DNA of 64,000 bases from NCBI GenBank assembly GCA_038207265.1, contig JBBQZZ010000004.1, forward strand, positions 62,001 through 126,000, written 5' to 3'. The notes under the pieces were generated by a model. The model saw only the letters and a program-made list of their open reading frames with translations, was not told where the DNA came from and did not search any database. Positions 17,612 to 26,018 of the stretch are shown one piece after another. Each line of letters opens with the position of its first letter. The first letter of the stretch is position 1. The position numbers and the translations under genes are program-made. The DNA is from JACMLD01 sp038207265. Its GTDB lineage: Bacteria > Bacteroidota > Bacteroidia > Chitinophagales > Chitinophagaceae.

Positions 17612-19540
17612 TTATTCCTGACTGGGGTTTTCAGTTGCAGGTGCAGATGATTCACCACTGTCTCCACTTTCCATTTTCTTTTTCAATTCTGCCAGTACAC
17701 CCAAATCACCGAGTGTTGTTTTCTCAACTTTACTCTGGATATTTTTCACCGCTTTTTTGGTTTGATCTGCTTCCACCCTTGCCTCTTTCCTTACTGCTTC
17801 CTTCTCTTCTGCTTTTACCTGTTCCCAGATGCGCGTATGAGAAAGCACAATCCTTTTTTCATTGCGATCAAATTCTATCACCAAAAATTGTGCGGTCTCA
17901 TCTGCCTGAACCTGTTTGCCGTCTTCTTTGCCCAGGTGACGGTTAGGAACAAATCCTTCCAGGCCATAAGGCAATTGTACAATTGCACCTTTATCATCTT
18001 TGCGTGTTACCATTCCCTCGTGTATCGTTCCAACTGCAAATGTATCCTGCAATGCGTTCCATGGATCTTCTTCCAGTTGTTTGTGACCCAGCTGAAGTTT
18101 ACGGTTTTCTTTGTCAATACCAAGAATCTTGATATCAATCTTTTCACCCACTTTAGTGTATTCACTTGGGTGATTGAAACGTTTCAACCAGCTCAGATCA
18201 CTGATGTGAATCATACCACCAATACCAGTAGCCAGTTCTACAAACACCCCGTAAGGAGTTATGTTTTTTACAAGACCGGTATGACGGCTCCCTTCAGGGA
18301 ACCTGTTCTCAATTGTGCTCCAGGGATCTTCGCTCATTTGTTTGATGGAAAGACTCATCTTGCGCGAGTCTTTGTCAAGCGTTACCACTTTTGCTTTATG
18401 AATATCTCCCAACTTGAAAAATTCTTTTGCATTGATAGGAGTATTGGCCCATGTAATTTCACTTACGTGTACCAAACCTTCAACACCTGGTTGTATTTCT
18501 AAGAATGCACCATAATCTTCTATATTCACCACTCTTCCTTCAACTACTTCACCTTCTTTTACATTCTCAGGTAATATATCCCACGGATGCGGAGTCAATT
18601 GTTTCAGCCCTAAACTGATGCGCTTCTTCTCATCATCAAAATCCAAAACAACTACTTTCAATTTCTGATCCAATTTCAATACTTCAGTTGGATGAGAAAT
18701 ACGTCCCCATGAAATATCGGTGATGTACAACAAACCATCCAATCCACCCAGGTCCATAAATGCACCAAAATCTGTGATGTTTTTGATAGTACCTTCCAAT
18801 ACCTGGCCTTTTTCCAATTTACTCATTATCTCTGCACGTTGTGCTTCGATATCGCTTTCAATAAGTGCCTTGTGCGATACAACAGCATTCTTGATTGCTT
18901 CATTTATCTTCACTACTTTAAACTCCATTGTTTTACCAACAAACTGATCATAGTCAGTAACTGGTTTCACATCAATTTGTGAACCTGGCAAAAAGGTTTC
19001 CATTCCAAACACATCTACAATCAAACCACCCTTTGTCTTGCTGGTAACAGTACCTGTGATAACTTCACCGGTTTTATGCACCTCCACAATTCTTTCCCAT
19101 GCACGGGTAGTGCGGGCTTGTTTGCGGCTCAGGTGCAGGTTGCCTTCGCGGTCTTCCTTTTCCACAACCATTACTTCCACTTCATCACCAATTTTCAGGT
19201 TTTGAAGATCACGGAATTCATTAAACGAAATCAATCCATCGCTTTTGAATCCAATGTTTAGTACAACATCCGTTTTTGTTAAACCTACTACGGAACCTTT
19301 AATTAATTCACCATCTGTGATCTGGATAAAAGTGCTGTCATACACTTTGCCATACTTTTCTTTTTCATCAGCTGTGTAAGTAGCTACATTGCGTTTATCA
19401 ATACTCCAGTCAAAATCATCATGAGCAGTTGCTTTTGGCTGCTCATACACAGGTGCATTTGTTGTCGCTGTAGCTTCTGTTGGGGCAGAAGACTCCTGTG
19501 CATCAGCGTTTAGTTGTTTAATAATTAATTTTTCAAACAT
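17612..19540 (-). CDS. rpsA: 30S ribosomal protein S1
   Basis: The 642-residue protein has six S1 OB-fold repeats from about residue 75 to 575. Each shows the G-x-V / V-E-x-x-x-G-a-x-V-x-L / G-L-V-H-x-S-E pattern, for example KGSVVGLTKTDVVLNIG, EGTIKNITDFGAFMDLGG, EGRVVNIEDYGAFLEI and TGLVKNITPYGVFVELATG. S1 binds mRNA on the small subunit. The N-terminal ~60 residues are a low-complexity Ala/Thr-rich extension and the last ~60 are charged (KEEVRKEA type, then SGDSGESSAPATENPSQE). It has its own promoter element and terminator, so it is monocistronic. Confidence 0.97.
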   Translation of the reverse strand: MFEKLIIKQLNADAQESSAPTEATATTNAPVYEQPKATAHDDFDWSIDKRNVATYTADEKEKYGKVYDSTFIQITDGELIKGSVVGLTKTDVVLNIGFKSDGLISFNEFRDLQNLKIGDEVEVMVVEKEDREGNLHLSRKQARTTRAWERIVEVHKTGEVITGTVTSKTKGGLIVDVFGMETFLPGSQIDVKPVTDYDQFVGKTMEFKVVKINEAIKNAVVSHKALIESDIEAQRAEIMSKLEKGQVLEGTIKNITDFGAFMDLGGLDGLLYITDISWGRISHPTEVLKLDQKLKVVVLDFDDEKKRISLGLKQLTPHPWDILPENVKEGEVVEGRVVNIEDYGAFLEIQPGVEGLVHVSEITWANTPINAKEFFKLGDIHKAKVVTLDKDSRKMSLSIKQMSEDPWSTIENRFPEGSRHTGLVKNITPYGVFVELATGIGGMIHISDLSWLKRFNHPSEYTKVGEKIDIKILGIDKENRKLQLGHKQLEEDPWNALQDTFAVGTIHEGMVTRKDDKGAIVQLPYGLEGFVPNRHLGKEDGKQVQADETAQFLVIEFDRNEKRIVLSHTRIWEQVKAEEKEAVRKEARVEADQTKKAVKNIQSKVEKTTLGDLGVLAELKKKMESGDSGESSAPATENPSQE

Positions 19541-19572
19541 GCTATTATCCCGATGGTTTTATTTCGGGGCAG

Positions 19573-19580
19573 CAAAGATA
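19573..19580 (-). promoter_or_regulatory. -7 element of the rpsA promoter
   Basis: TATCTTTG on the minus strand, an exact TAnnTTTG match, implies a leader of about 27 nt to the rpsA ATG. The upstream TTG is not recognisable at 19-21 nt. Confidence 0.55.
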
Positions 19581-19721
19581 GTTTAAAATGCTATTTATCC
19601 GGAGGTTTTTAAGGAGCTTTTTTCGATACTGGCAAATGTCCGTTGGCCGGCATTGTTGTCTGTACGTACCGGCCGGGGCAGGCGCACAAGCACTTCATCT
19701 GCAAAGCTTTGGACGGCTCAC

Positions 19722-20978
19722 CTAGATAGCACCTGCAATCGACCTGGCGGCAATCCATCCGCTGGTCCAGGCATGCTGGAAATTAAATCCTCCTGTTATG
19801 CCATCAACATCCATTGTCTCACCGGCAAAATACAAACCCGGTACTATTTTACTCATCATACTATTGGCATCTATTTCAGTCAATTTAATGCCACCGGCTG
19901 TTACAAATTCTTCTTTGAAAGTAGTCTTACCTCTTACAGTAAACTCCTGTGCGCATAGAATTTTAATGAGTTTATTTTGTAAAACGGTCGGCAAATCGCC
20001 CCAACGCATTTGTTCTTTTACAGCAGCAATCGTTAAAAAATATTCCCACAATCGCTGGGGTAAATCAAATTGGTTTTTATTATTTATTTTTTGGGAAGCC
20101 GCATCAAAACGCAATGCTTCAATTTTTTCGCGAAGCGTATGTTCGTTGAATTTTGGAATCCAGTTAATGATGGCAGTAAATTCGTAACTGCAATCCGCGA
20201 ATTCCCTTGCACCCCATGCGCTGAGTTTAAGTATAACAGGACCGCTCAATCCCCAATGTGTTATTAGCAGAGGCCCGGAAGATTCAATTTTAGATCCTGC
20301 AATTTTTACTTTTACATTATCAACACTAATGCCCATTAATTTTGTAATGGCATTTCCTGGCAGATTAAATGTAAACAAAGATGGCACCGGGTTTTCTATT
20401 GTATGACCCAATTGAACCAACCAATCAAACATAGATGATTTAGGATAACCTCCACTGGCAATGCAAACGAAATCTGCAGTATGGAGCCTGGAGTCTGAAG
20501 GTCCAGGTTTTGATGCATTCAATTCAAGAACAAACTTTCCGTCTTCCTTCTTCAGGCTTCTGACTTCTGTACTCACCTTAACAATCACCCCAAATTTATC
20601 AGCTTCTTTTATAAGGCAATCAATAATTGTTTGTGATGAGTTTGAGGCCGGAAACATTCTTCCGTCTGCTTCAGTTTTTAGTTCGACTGATCTTTCTTTA
20701 AACCATTGAATGGTATCAGTCGTAAAAAAATGATGGAATGTTTTCTTCACAAAATTTAATCCTCTTGGATATTTTTTAATCATATCCGCGATATCGAAAC
20801 ACGCGTGTGTCACGTTGCAACGTCCGCCACCACTAATTTTTACTTTACTTAAAAGTTTATTGCTTTTTTCTACAATGATTACTTCCAGTTCCGGGTTCAT
20901 TCTTGCTGCGTTCACAGCACAAAAAAATCCGGCGGCGCCACCACCAATTACAATCAAACGTTTTTTTTGTATTGGCAA
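19722..20978 (-). CDS. HI0933/BaiN-family NAD(P)/FAD-dependent oxidoreductase
   Basis: This 418-residue flavoprotein has an N-terminal FAD-binding loop (VIGGGAAGFFCAVNAA) and the family signature KVKISGGGRCNVTHAC. It also shows DGRMFPASNSSQTIIDCL, VCIASGGYPKSSMFDWL, THWGLSGPVIL and, at the C-terminus, VTAGGIKLTEIDANSMMS with LYFAGETMDVDGITGGFNFQHAWTSG. The family is widespread and its physiological reaction is poorly defined; some members reduce steroid-like double bonds. Between residues ~130 and 170 the coding DNA contains two short-word repeat arms in opposite orientation. The stop lies 182 nt from the rpsA start, and the gene follows the unknown gene at 20984 by 5 nt. Confidence 0.9.
   Translation of the reverse strand: MPIQKKRLIVIGGGAAGFFCAVNAARMNPELEVIIVEKSNKLLSKVKISGGGRCNVTHACFDIADMIKKYPRGLNFVKKTFHHFFTTDTIQWFKERSVELKTEADGRMFPASNSSQTIIDCLIKEADKFGVIVKVSTEVRSLKKEDGKFVLELNASKPGPSDSRLHTADFVCIASGGYPKSSMFDWLVQLGHTIENPVPSLFTFNLPGNAITKLMGISVDNVKVKIAGSKIESSGPLLITHWGLSGPVILKLSAWGAREFADCSYEFTAIINWIPKFNEHTLREKIEALRFDAASQKINNKNQFDLPQRLWEYFLTIAAVKEQMRWGDLPTVLQNKLIKILCAQEFTVRGKTTFKEEFVTAGGIKLTEIDANSMMSKIVPGLYFAGETMDVDGITGGFNFQHAWTSGWIAARSIAGAI
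20476..20575. repeat. Paired heptamer-word arms inside the HI0933-family gene
   Basis: Two arms with a 7-nt period flank 37 nt of normal sequence. The right arm (20541-20575) is five units of the type NNCTTCN, for example GGCTTCT and GACTTCT. The left arm (20476-20503) has units such as GGAGCCT and GGAGTCT, which are of reverse-complement character. The gene stays in frame through both. Confidence 0.6.
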
Positions 20979-20983
20979 AATAA

Positions 20984-21853
20984 TTATGAATTAAAACCGG
21001 TGAGATTAAAAAAGAAGATGTGCCAGCAACCATATTCGCGGCCCAGATAAACTTTAAACGGACCTGCTATTTGTTTTTTATCGCCACTCTCCAATGCAAC
21101 AGTGTACTTTACTTCACCTTCACAGAATCCCATACCTTCTAAAGCACCTTCGCTATTTTCATTTAAATCGAATTTTATTTCGTCCAGTGAATATTCGCAT
21201 TCTTCAAAATCTGTGTATGCATCAAATACCTGGTTTATTTTACTGATGAGTTCTTCTTTGTTCAGGATTTTACCATTCGGTTGAATAAACTCATTTCCCA
21301 GGTATAATTTATTTTTATCAATTCGTCTTTCAAACCAATCAGATAAAAAATCGTTGGTAATATCTTTTATTTCTGCTTCGTGATCCGGGTGAAATTCTTC
21401 GTATGTGAAACATTTGGTCATCCCTTCCATCTGAAGATCATCGGTTTCATGATTAAATAACTCTTCAGTAATAAATTTGTATTTGAACCGGTCATCTCTT
21501 GTTTTTAAAAAATCTACAACAATACTCTTTTGCGCCAGCAATTCTTCCAGGTCTTCCAATTGTTTAGCAATGGCAATATCGTCCAGATCATCTGCTTTCT
21601 TAAATGTCGGCCGATCCAGCAAATCAAACAACTTCATCATTTTTGTATTGGCATAGCGGTGCTCAAACGCTAAAATATTTTTTAGGAATTCATTTTCAAT
21701 TGCTGCTGGCAGGTTTTCACTTCCTTCATAGGCGCCGCCCAATTCGGCTTTAACTTTCATTCTCAATATTTCATTTTCTATCTGCAGGTTTTCTTCAGGA
21801 TTGTTGCCAAACGATTGCAGGTCCCCGTTTGCAAAATGATCTTCACTATCCAT
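20984..21853 (-). CDS. Conserved-looking acidic protein of unknown function
   Basis: A 289-residue soluble protein, strongly acidic, with no signal peptide or membrane helix. An N-terminal helical region (NPEENLQIENEILRMKVKAELGG; residues ~20-110) is followed by a mixed alpha/beta part that ends KVYLGREYGCWHIFFFNLTG. The C-terminal half looks like a compact NTF2- or SnoaL-like fold by pattern (FEECEYSLDEIKF, VKYTVALESGDKKQIAG), which is only a guess. The downstream flavoprotein gene starts 5 nt after its stop, suggesting cotranscription. Confidence 0.7.
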   Translation of the reverse strand: MDSEDHFANGDLQSFGNNPEENLQIENEILRMKVKAELGGAYEGSENLPAAIENEFLKNILAFEHRYANTKMMKLFDLLDRPTFKKADDLDDIAIAKQLEDLEELLAQKSIVVDFLKTRDDRFKYKFITEELFNHETDDLQMEGMTKCFTYEEFHPDHEAEIKDITNDFLSDWFERRIDKNKLYLGNEFIQPNGKILNKEELISKINQVFDAYTDFEECEYSLDEIKFDLNENSEGALEGMGFCEGEVKYTVALESGDKKQIAGPFKVYLGREYGCWHIFFFNLTGFNS

Positions 21854-21885
21854 AACAAAAAATTTTATTCTCCAAAGTAAAAAAT

Positions 21886-21911
21886 AAAACCCTCTGGCAG
21901 AGGGTTTTTTT
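21886..21911. terminator. Terminator downstream of map
   Basis: An 8-bp stem (AACCCTCT, 21888-21895, with 21899-21906) with a 3-nt loop. It has a T run on the plus side and an A-rich flank that gives U-rich RNA on the minus strand. It lies directly after the map stop and ends the rpsJ-map cluster. Confidence 0.82.
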
Positions 21912-21928
21912 ACGAATTTTATCTGCTT

Positions 21929-22726
21929 TTATTCAGTGTAAAGATGAGGATTTGCGCGCTCGGCGGCTTCTATAATACTATAATCGGAAAGTATATCTGC
22001 CCTGCTTTTTCGTACACATACATCATGTTCAAAATGTACGGAAGGTTTTTTGTCGGTTGTACGAACAGTCCATCCATCATCTTCTGTATAAACATTTCGG
22101 GTACCAAGATTTATCATGGGTTCAATGGCCAGCACAAGTCCTTCCTTCATCATCGGACCCGTTCCACGTCTTCCATAATTAGGTACCTGCGGTTCTTCAT
22201 GCATTCGTTTTCCGAGACCGTGGCCTACCAATTCTCTTACCACACCATAGCCATGTTTTTTTTCAGTATGCTCCTGGATAGCAAAAGATATATCACCCAC
22301 CCTGTTTCCGGCAACAGCTTTTTCAATTCCCTTATACAAAGATTCCTTGGTGATTTTAATCAACTTCATTATGTCATCGCCCGGAAAACCAATAGCAAAT
22401 GTATAAGCATGATCACCGTGAAATCCATTTTTAAATACCCCTATATCTATTGAAACAATATCGCCTTCAGCGAGTTCATTTTCAGTGGGAAATCCGTGTA
22501 CCACTACGTCGTTTACAGAAATACAGGAATTAAAAGGGTAGCCATTGTAATTTAAAAAGGAAGGAATTGCTTTATTATCGAGAATGATCTCACCCACCAT
22601 TTTATCAATAGACAATGTAGTAATGCCGGGTTTTAAAATGGCCGCAACCTGTGTAAGTGTCTGACTAACCAGTAAAGCACTTTGCCGCATCAATTCAATC
22701 TCAGCTTCAGTTTTGTAGTAGATCAT
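21929..22726 (-). CDS. map: Methionine aminopeptidase, type I
   Basis: It removes the initiator methionine from nascent proteins. The 265-residue protein has the metal-binding set: Asp in VSIDIGVFKNGFHGD, a second Asp in HGDHAYTF, His in LVGHGLGKRMHEEP, Glu in LAIEPMINLG and Glu in the C-terminal FEHDVCV. The substrate His is in VVHGFPT. It follows secY by 77 nt, the usual place in Bacteroidota, but a terminator and unrelated genes follow where infA is normally found. Confidence 0.97.
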   Translation of the reverse strand: MIYYKTEAEIELMRQSALLVSQTLTQVAAILKPGITTLSIDKMVGEIILDNKAIPSFLNYNGYPFNSCISVNDVVVHGFPTENELAEGDIVSIDIGVFKNGFHGDHAYTFAIGFPGDDIMKLIKITKESLYKGIEKAVAGNRVGDISFAIQEHTEKKHGYGVVRELVGHGLGKRMHEEPQVPNYGRRGTGPMMKEGLVLAIEPMINLGTRNVYTEDDGWTVRTTDKKPSVHFEHDVCVRKSRADILSDYSIIEAAERANPHLYTE

Positions 22727-22803
22727 ATAACGGTGGCTCTTTTTATAAAATAAAACCTGGCAAATTTACAGCTTGCCAGGTTTACACATAATATTTTGAA
22801 GCA

Positions 22804-24138
22804 TCAAATGGTTGTCGACTGCAAACTTTGCCTGCCCTGTATTCTTCCACTTTTCATTAATCCATCATATTGTCTCATCAGCAACTGAGTTTCTATCTGT
22901 TGCAAAGTATCAAGAATAACACCTACCATAATCAATAATGAAGTTCCTCCGAAAAAAGATGCAAAGCCCTGGGTAACGCCCAAACGTTGTGCAAATCCGG
23001 GAAGTATACCTACAATTGCCAGCAACACTGCACCTGGTAGCGTAATTCTATCCATAACGGTTCCTATATAATCCGCAGTTGGCTGACCTGGTTTAACACC
23101 AGGAATAAATCCATTGTTTCTTTTCAAATCATCTGCAATTTGTTTCGGGTTAAATATTAGAGCAGTGTATAGAAAAGTAAATCCAACTACAATCACAGCG
23201 TAAATTACCATGTGCCATGGGTCTCTCGGATCTGCAAATATCTTGGCAATACCTGCTTTGTTTTCAAAATTGGTATAAGAAATTAAAGTTGGAAGAAACA
23301 TAATTGCCTGCGCAAAGATGATGGGCATAACGCCTGCACCGTTTACTTTCAGCGGTAAAAACTGCCTGGCTCCACCAAACTGCCGGTTACCAACTATCTG
23401 TTTTGCATAGTTCACTGGTATTTTTCTTACCCCCTGGACCAATACAATCAATCCCATAATCACGGCAATTAAAACAGCTATTTCGATAATGTAAATTAAT
23501 AATCCACCGCCACCACGATTACTTTTTGCAGCCCATTCCTGTATTAAAGACTGGGGTAACCTGGCAAGAATACCAACCATAATGATGATGGATGTACCGT
23601 TACCCAAACCTTTATCCGTTATTTTTTCACCCAGCCACATTACAAATAAAGTACCGGCTGTTAAAACAATGGTGGTAGTAATTGCAAAATAATTACTGAA
23701 TGAAGTAAGAAATGCTTCAGCATTTACTTGTTTGAGGTAAGCCACATAGGCACTTGCCTGTACAACGGTTACACCTACTGTAAGGTAGCGGGTCCATTGG
23801 TTGATTTTCTTTCGGCCACTATCCCCTTCTTTCTGAATTTTCTGCATCTGTGGAACCAGGATGGTCATCAACTGCATAAAGATTGAGGCAGAGATATAGG
23901 GCATAATTCCCAATGCAAAAATTGAAGCCTGGGAAAATGCACCTCCTGCAAATGCATCAATCAAACCTAATGCACCACTTTGCGCACCCTTTAAATTAAT
24001 TTTTGTAGGATCAAGGCCGGGAAGTATAATGTGTGCACCAAGACGATAAATAAGCACCAGCATTAAAGTAGTAATGATCTTACTCTTTAATTCTGTTATA
24101 CCCCAGATATTCTTAAGTGTTTGTATGAGTTTATTCAC
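22804..24138 (-). CDS. secY: Preprotein translocase subunit SecY
   Basis: The 444-residue protein forms the ten-helix channel of the Sec translocon. It starts with the amphipathic MNKLIQTLKNIWGITELKSK and shows the plug region after TM1 (GGAFSQASIFALGIMPYISASI). The cytosolic loops QKEGDSGRKKINQWTRYLTV and NYAKQIVGNRQFGGARQFLPLK bind the ribosome and SecA. It ends with TQLLMRQYDGLMKSGRIQGR, conserved in SecY. It lies 73 nt after rplO, as in most bacteria. adk does not follow it here. Confidence 0.97.
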   Translation of the reverse strand: MNKLIQTLKNIWGITELKSKIITTLMLVLIYRLGAHIILPGLDPTKINLKGAQSGALGLIDAFAGGAFSQASIFALGIMPYISASIFMQLMTILVPQMQKIQKEGDSGRKKINQWTRYLTVGVTVVQASAYVAYLKQVNAEAFLTSFSNYFAITTTIVLTAGTLFVMWLGEKITDKGLGNGTSIIIMVGILARLPQSLIQEWAAKSNRGGGGLLIYIIEIAVLIAVIMGLIVLVQGVRKIPVNYAKQIVGNRQFGGARQFLPLKVNGAGVMPIIFAQAIMFLPTLISYTNFENKAGIAKIFADPRDPWHMVIYAVIVVGFTFLYTALIFNPKQIADDLKRNNGFIPGVKPGQPTADYIGTVMDRITLPGAVLLAIVGILPGFAQRLGVTQGFASFFGGTSLLIMVGVILDTLQQIETQLLMRQYDGLMKSGRIQGRQSLQSTTI

Positions 24139-24211
24139 TGATCGCAGAGATTTAATGTGAGCCTGAACAAAAAAAACGCATTCAAAAAACGCGTCTCACA
24201 AGTTAGTGAAA

Positions 24212-24661
24212 TTACTTTATAATTTCTAAGGTAGAGCCAGACGCTTCAATTGCAGCTTTGGCTTTTGCACTTACAGCATTTATTTTGAAACTGAGTTTGG
24301 TTTTTAGTTCCCCATTACCCAATACTTTAACGCTGTCAGTTTGATTGATAAGCCCGTTGATATATAGATTCTCCAGTGAAAACTCAGCAATGCTATATTT
24401 CTCGATGATTTGCTCAATCTGTCCAAGGTTAAAAACTTTGAACTCAATGCGGTTATTGTTTTTGAAACCGCGTTTAGGGATCCTTCGCTGTATAGGCATC
24501 TGTCCGCCCTCATGCGCAAATTTGCTTGAATAACCTGCCCTGCTTTGTCCACCTTTATTTCCTTTTGTAGAAGTTCCACCTTTGCCGGAAGCTTCACCAC
24601 GACCCAATCTTTTAGCTTTGTGTGTTGCACCTTTAGCGGGTCTTAATTCATGTAGTTTCAT
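24212..24661 (-). CDS. rplO: 50S ribosomal protein L15
   Basis: 149 residues with the L15 N-terminus MKLHELRPAKGATHKAKRLG, the glycine-rich GRGEASGKGGTSTKGNKGGQSRAG extension that runs into rRNA, and PIQRRIPKRGF. It assembles late on the large subunit. It lies between rpmD (106-nt spacer with an octamer array) and secY. A little longer than E. coli L15 (144 aa). Confidence 0.96.
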   Translation of the reverse strand: MKLHELRPAKGATHKAKRLGRGEASGKGGTSTKGNKGGQSRAGYSSKFAHEGGQMPIQRRIPKRGFKNNNRIEFKVFNLGQIEQIIEKYSIAEFSLENLYINGLINQTDSVKVLGNGELKTKLSFKINAVSAKAKAAIEASGSTLEIIK

Positions 24662-24703
24662 CTTAATTAATTTTTACTTAACGGGGTTATTTCCCCTCGC
24701 GTT

Positions 24704-24767
24704 ATTTAATTTGACAAATGAGAAAGTGTGAGTATGAACAGATGCCCATTCTTCACATTTCCATATT
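24704..24767. repeat. Paired octamer-word array in the rpmD-rplO spacer
   Basis: Reading the transcript from the rpmD stop codon, eight consecutive 8-nt units fill this stretch. The first are AATATGGA- and AATGTGAA-like; the later ones are of complementary type (ACTTTCTC, ATTTGTCA). The array starts at the first base after the stop codon. A small GGGG/CCCC hairpin (24683-24696) lies between it and rplO. Confidence 0.6.
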
Positions 24768-24950
24768 TTAATTTGCTTCCTCCACTTTTACGAGGTGATT
24801 CACTTTCCTCACCATACCCAGGATCTGTACACTTGCTTCTACTTCTTTGGAAGAATTAAGTTTACCCAAACCCAAAGCTTTTAGCGTTAATTTCTGGCGC
24901 TCTGGTCTGTCGATAGGGCTTTTAACCAATGTTATTTTAATCTTTTTCAT
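24768..24950 (-). CDS. rpmD: 50S ribosomal protein L30
   Basis: 60 residues: MKKIKITLVKSPIDRPERQK, then TLKALGLGKLNSSKEV and a final VRKVNHLVKVEE. This is the complete bacterial L30 pattern (E. coli 59 aa). It binds 23S rRNA at the central protuberance side of the large subunit. It sits between rpsE and rplO as expected. Confidence 0.95.
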   Translation of the reverse strand: MKKIKITLVKSPIDRPERQKLTLKALGLGKLNSSKEVEASVQILGMVRKVNHLVKVEEAN

Positions 24951-24961
24951 AACAAATTTAT

Positions 24962-25024
24962 TATAAGGTGTAAGTAATAAGCAGTAAGGTGTAAGGCCTT
25001 AAACCTTATAACTCTTGCCTTAAC
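24962..25024. repeat. Nine-heptamer inverted array in the rpsE-rpmD spacer
   Basis: The spacer is nine exact 7-nt units that end at the base next to the rpsE stop codon. In transcript orientation the first four are NNTAAGG-like (TATAAGG, TTTAAGG) and the next five are CCTTANN-like, so the two halves are roughly complementary and can fold on each other. Confidence 0.7.
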
Positions 25025-25543
25025 CTACCCGTTGAATATTTTCTTTAAAGAGAGGTTTCTGGTTCTGCTTACAGAAATGGGTTCACGCAACATGGCCAGT
25101 GCTTTGAAAGTAGCTTTAACCACGTTGTGAGGATTTGCAGATCCCAATGATTTGGCCAATACGTCTGTTACGCCCGCACTTTCCAATACTGCACGCATAG
25201 AACCTCCGGCAATAACACCGGTACCATGCGCCGCTGGTTTAATCAATACTTTTGCGGCACCTTCTTTAGCCAGCTGATCATGAGGAATGGTTCCTTTCAT
25301 GATTGGAACTTTGATTAAATTCTTCTTAGCGTCTTCTATACCTTTTGTAATCGCTTCCTGTACTTCTTTGGCTTTACCCAAACCATGACCAACTACCCCG
25401 CTTCCATTTCCAACAATCACCAATGCAGAAAAACTAAACGCGCGTCCACCCTTTGTCGTTTTAACAACACGATTGATGGAAACTACTTTTTCCTTCAACT
25501 CAAGATCGCCGGCTTTAACTTTGTTTACAATTACTTTTGACAT
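25025..25543 (-). CDS. rpsE: 30S ribosomal protein S5
   Basis: 172 residues. The N-terminal RNA-binding domain begins LELKEKVVSINRVVKTTKGGRAF. The FSALVIVGNGSGVVGHGLGKAKEV segment is the S5 signature. The C-terminal domain carries GTGVIAGGSMRAVLESAGVTDVLAKSLGS. S5 lies near the mRNA entry and supports decoding accuracy. It is 22 nt behind rplR. Confidence 0.97.
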   Translation of the reverse strand: MSKVIVNKVKAGDLELKEKVVSINRVVKTTKGGRAFSFSALVIVGNGSGVVGHGLGKAKEVQEAITKGIEDAKKNLIKVPIMKGTIPHDQLAKEGAAKVLIKPAAHGTGVIAGGSMRAVLESAGVTDVLAKSLGSANPHNVVKATFKALAMLREPISVSRTRNLSLKKIFNG

Positions 25544-25565
25544 TATTTCAAGTTAAAAATTTGAA

Positions 25566-25919
25566 TTAGAATTTAAGACCGCCTTCTCGTGCACCGTCGG
25601 CTACTGCCTTCACACGACCGTGATACAAATTACCTCCCCTGTCAAACACTACATCGTGAAGTCCCAGTTCAATTGCTTTTCTTGCAATGGCTGCACCCAC
25701 TAATTTGCCTTTTTCTGACTTTACAACTTTTTGCGCTGCAATGTCTTTGTCTCTTGAAGAGGCAGCGGCTAAGGTTGCGCCATTTACATCGTCTATCAAC
25801 TGAACATAGATTTCCGAATTGCTTCTGAAAACAGACAAACGTGGCTTTTGTGCAGTACCAGAAATTTTTCTGCGTATGTTGTACCTGATCTTTTGTCTTC
25901 TGATAATTTTCGCGTCCAT
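25566..25919 (-). CDS. rplR: 50S ribosomal protein L18
   Basis: 117 residues, equal to E. coli. It shows RRKISGTAQKPRLSVFRSNSEIYVQLID, then LVGAAIARKAIELGLHDVVFDRGG and a final ADGAREGGLKF. L18 binds 5S rRNA in the central protuberance. It follows rplF after a 99-nt spacer that carries an octamer array. Confidence 0.96.
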   Translation of the reverse strand: MDAKIIRRQKIRYNIRRKISGTAQKPRLSVFRSNSEIYVQLIDDVNGATLAAASSRDKDIAAQKVVKSEKGKLVGAAIARKAIELGLHDVVFDRGGNLYHGRVKAVADGAREGGLKF

Positions 25920-25954
25920 TGTTGCTATTTTAAACCCCTGATGCTGCCAGGGAA

Positions 25955-26018
25955 TAATTTAATAATCTGCTGATGTACTAATGTGCTAATTGTGTTATTC
26001 ATCTCCACATTTATCACA
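25955..26018. repeat. Octamer-word array in the rplF-rplR spacer
   Basis: Eight consecutive 8-nt units in transcript orientation start at the first base after the rplF stop codon. The first three are TGTGATAA/ATGTGGAG-like; the following ones read GCACATTA or GTACATCA, that is, words complementary to the first type. Confidence 0.6.

Noticed and set aside
17762..18502. Plus-strand ORF of 246 residues
   Set aside because: It lies wholly inside rpsA in antisense, with composition unlike a real protein (many Phe, Cys, His) and no motif.
21944..22453. Plus-strand ORF of 169 residues
   Set aside because: Antisense shadow of map, whose active-site residues are all intact on the other strand.
24176..24194. 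Terminator-like hairpin with a T8 run between rplO and secY
   Set aside because: The stem is only 4 bp (ACGC/GCGT), and termination here would separate secY from its operon, so I do not call it.
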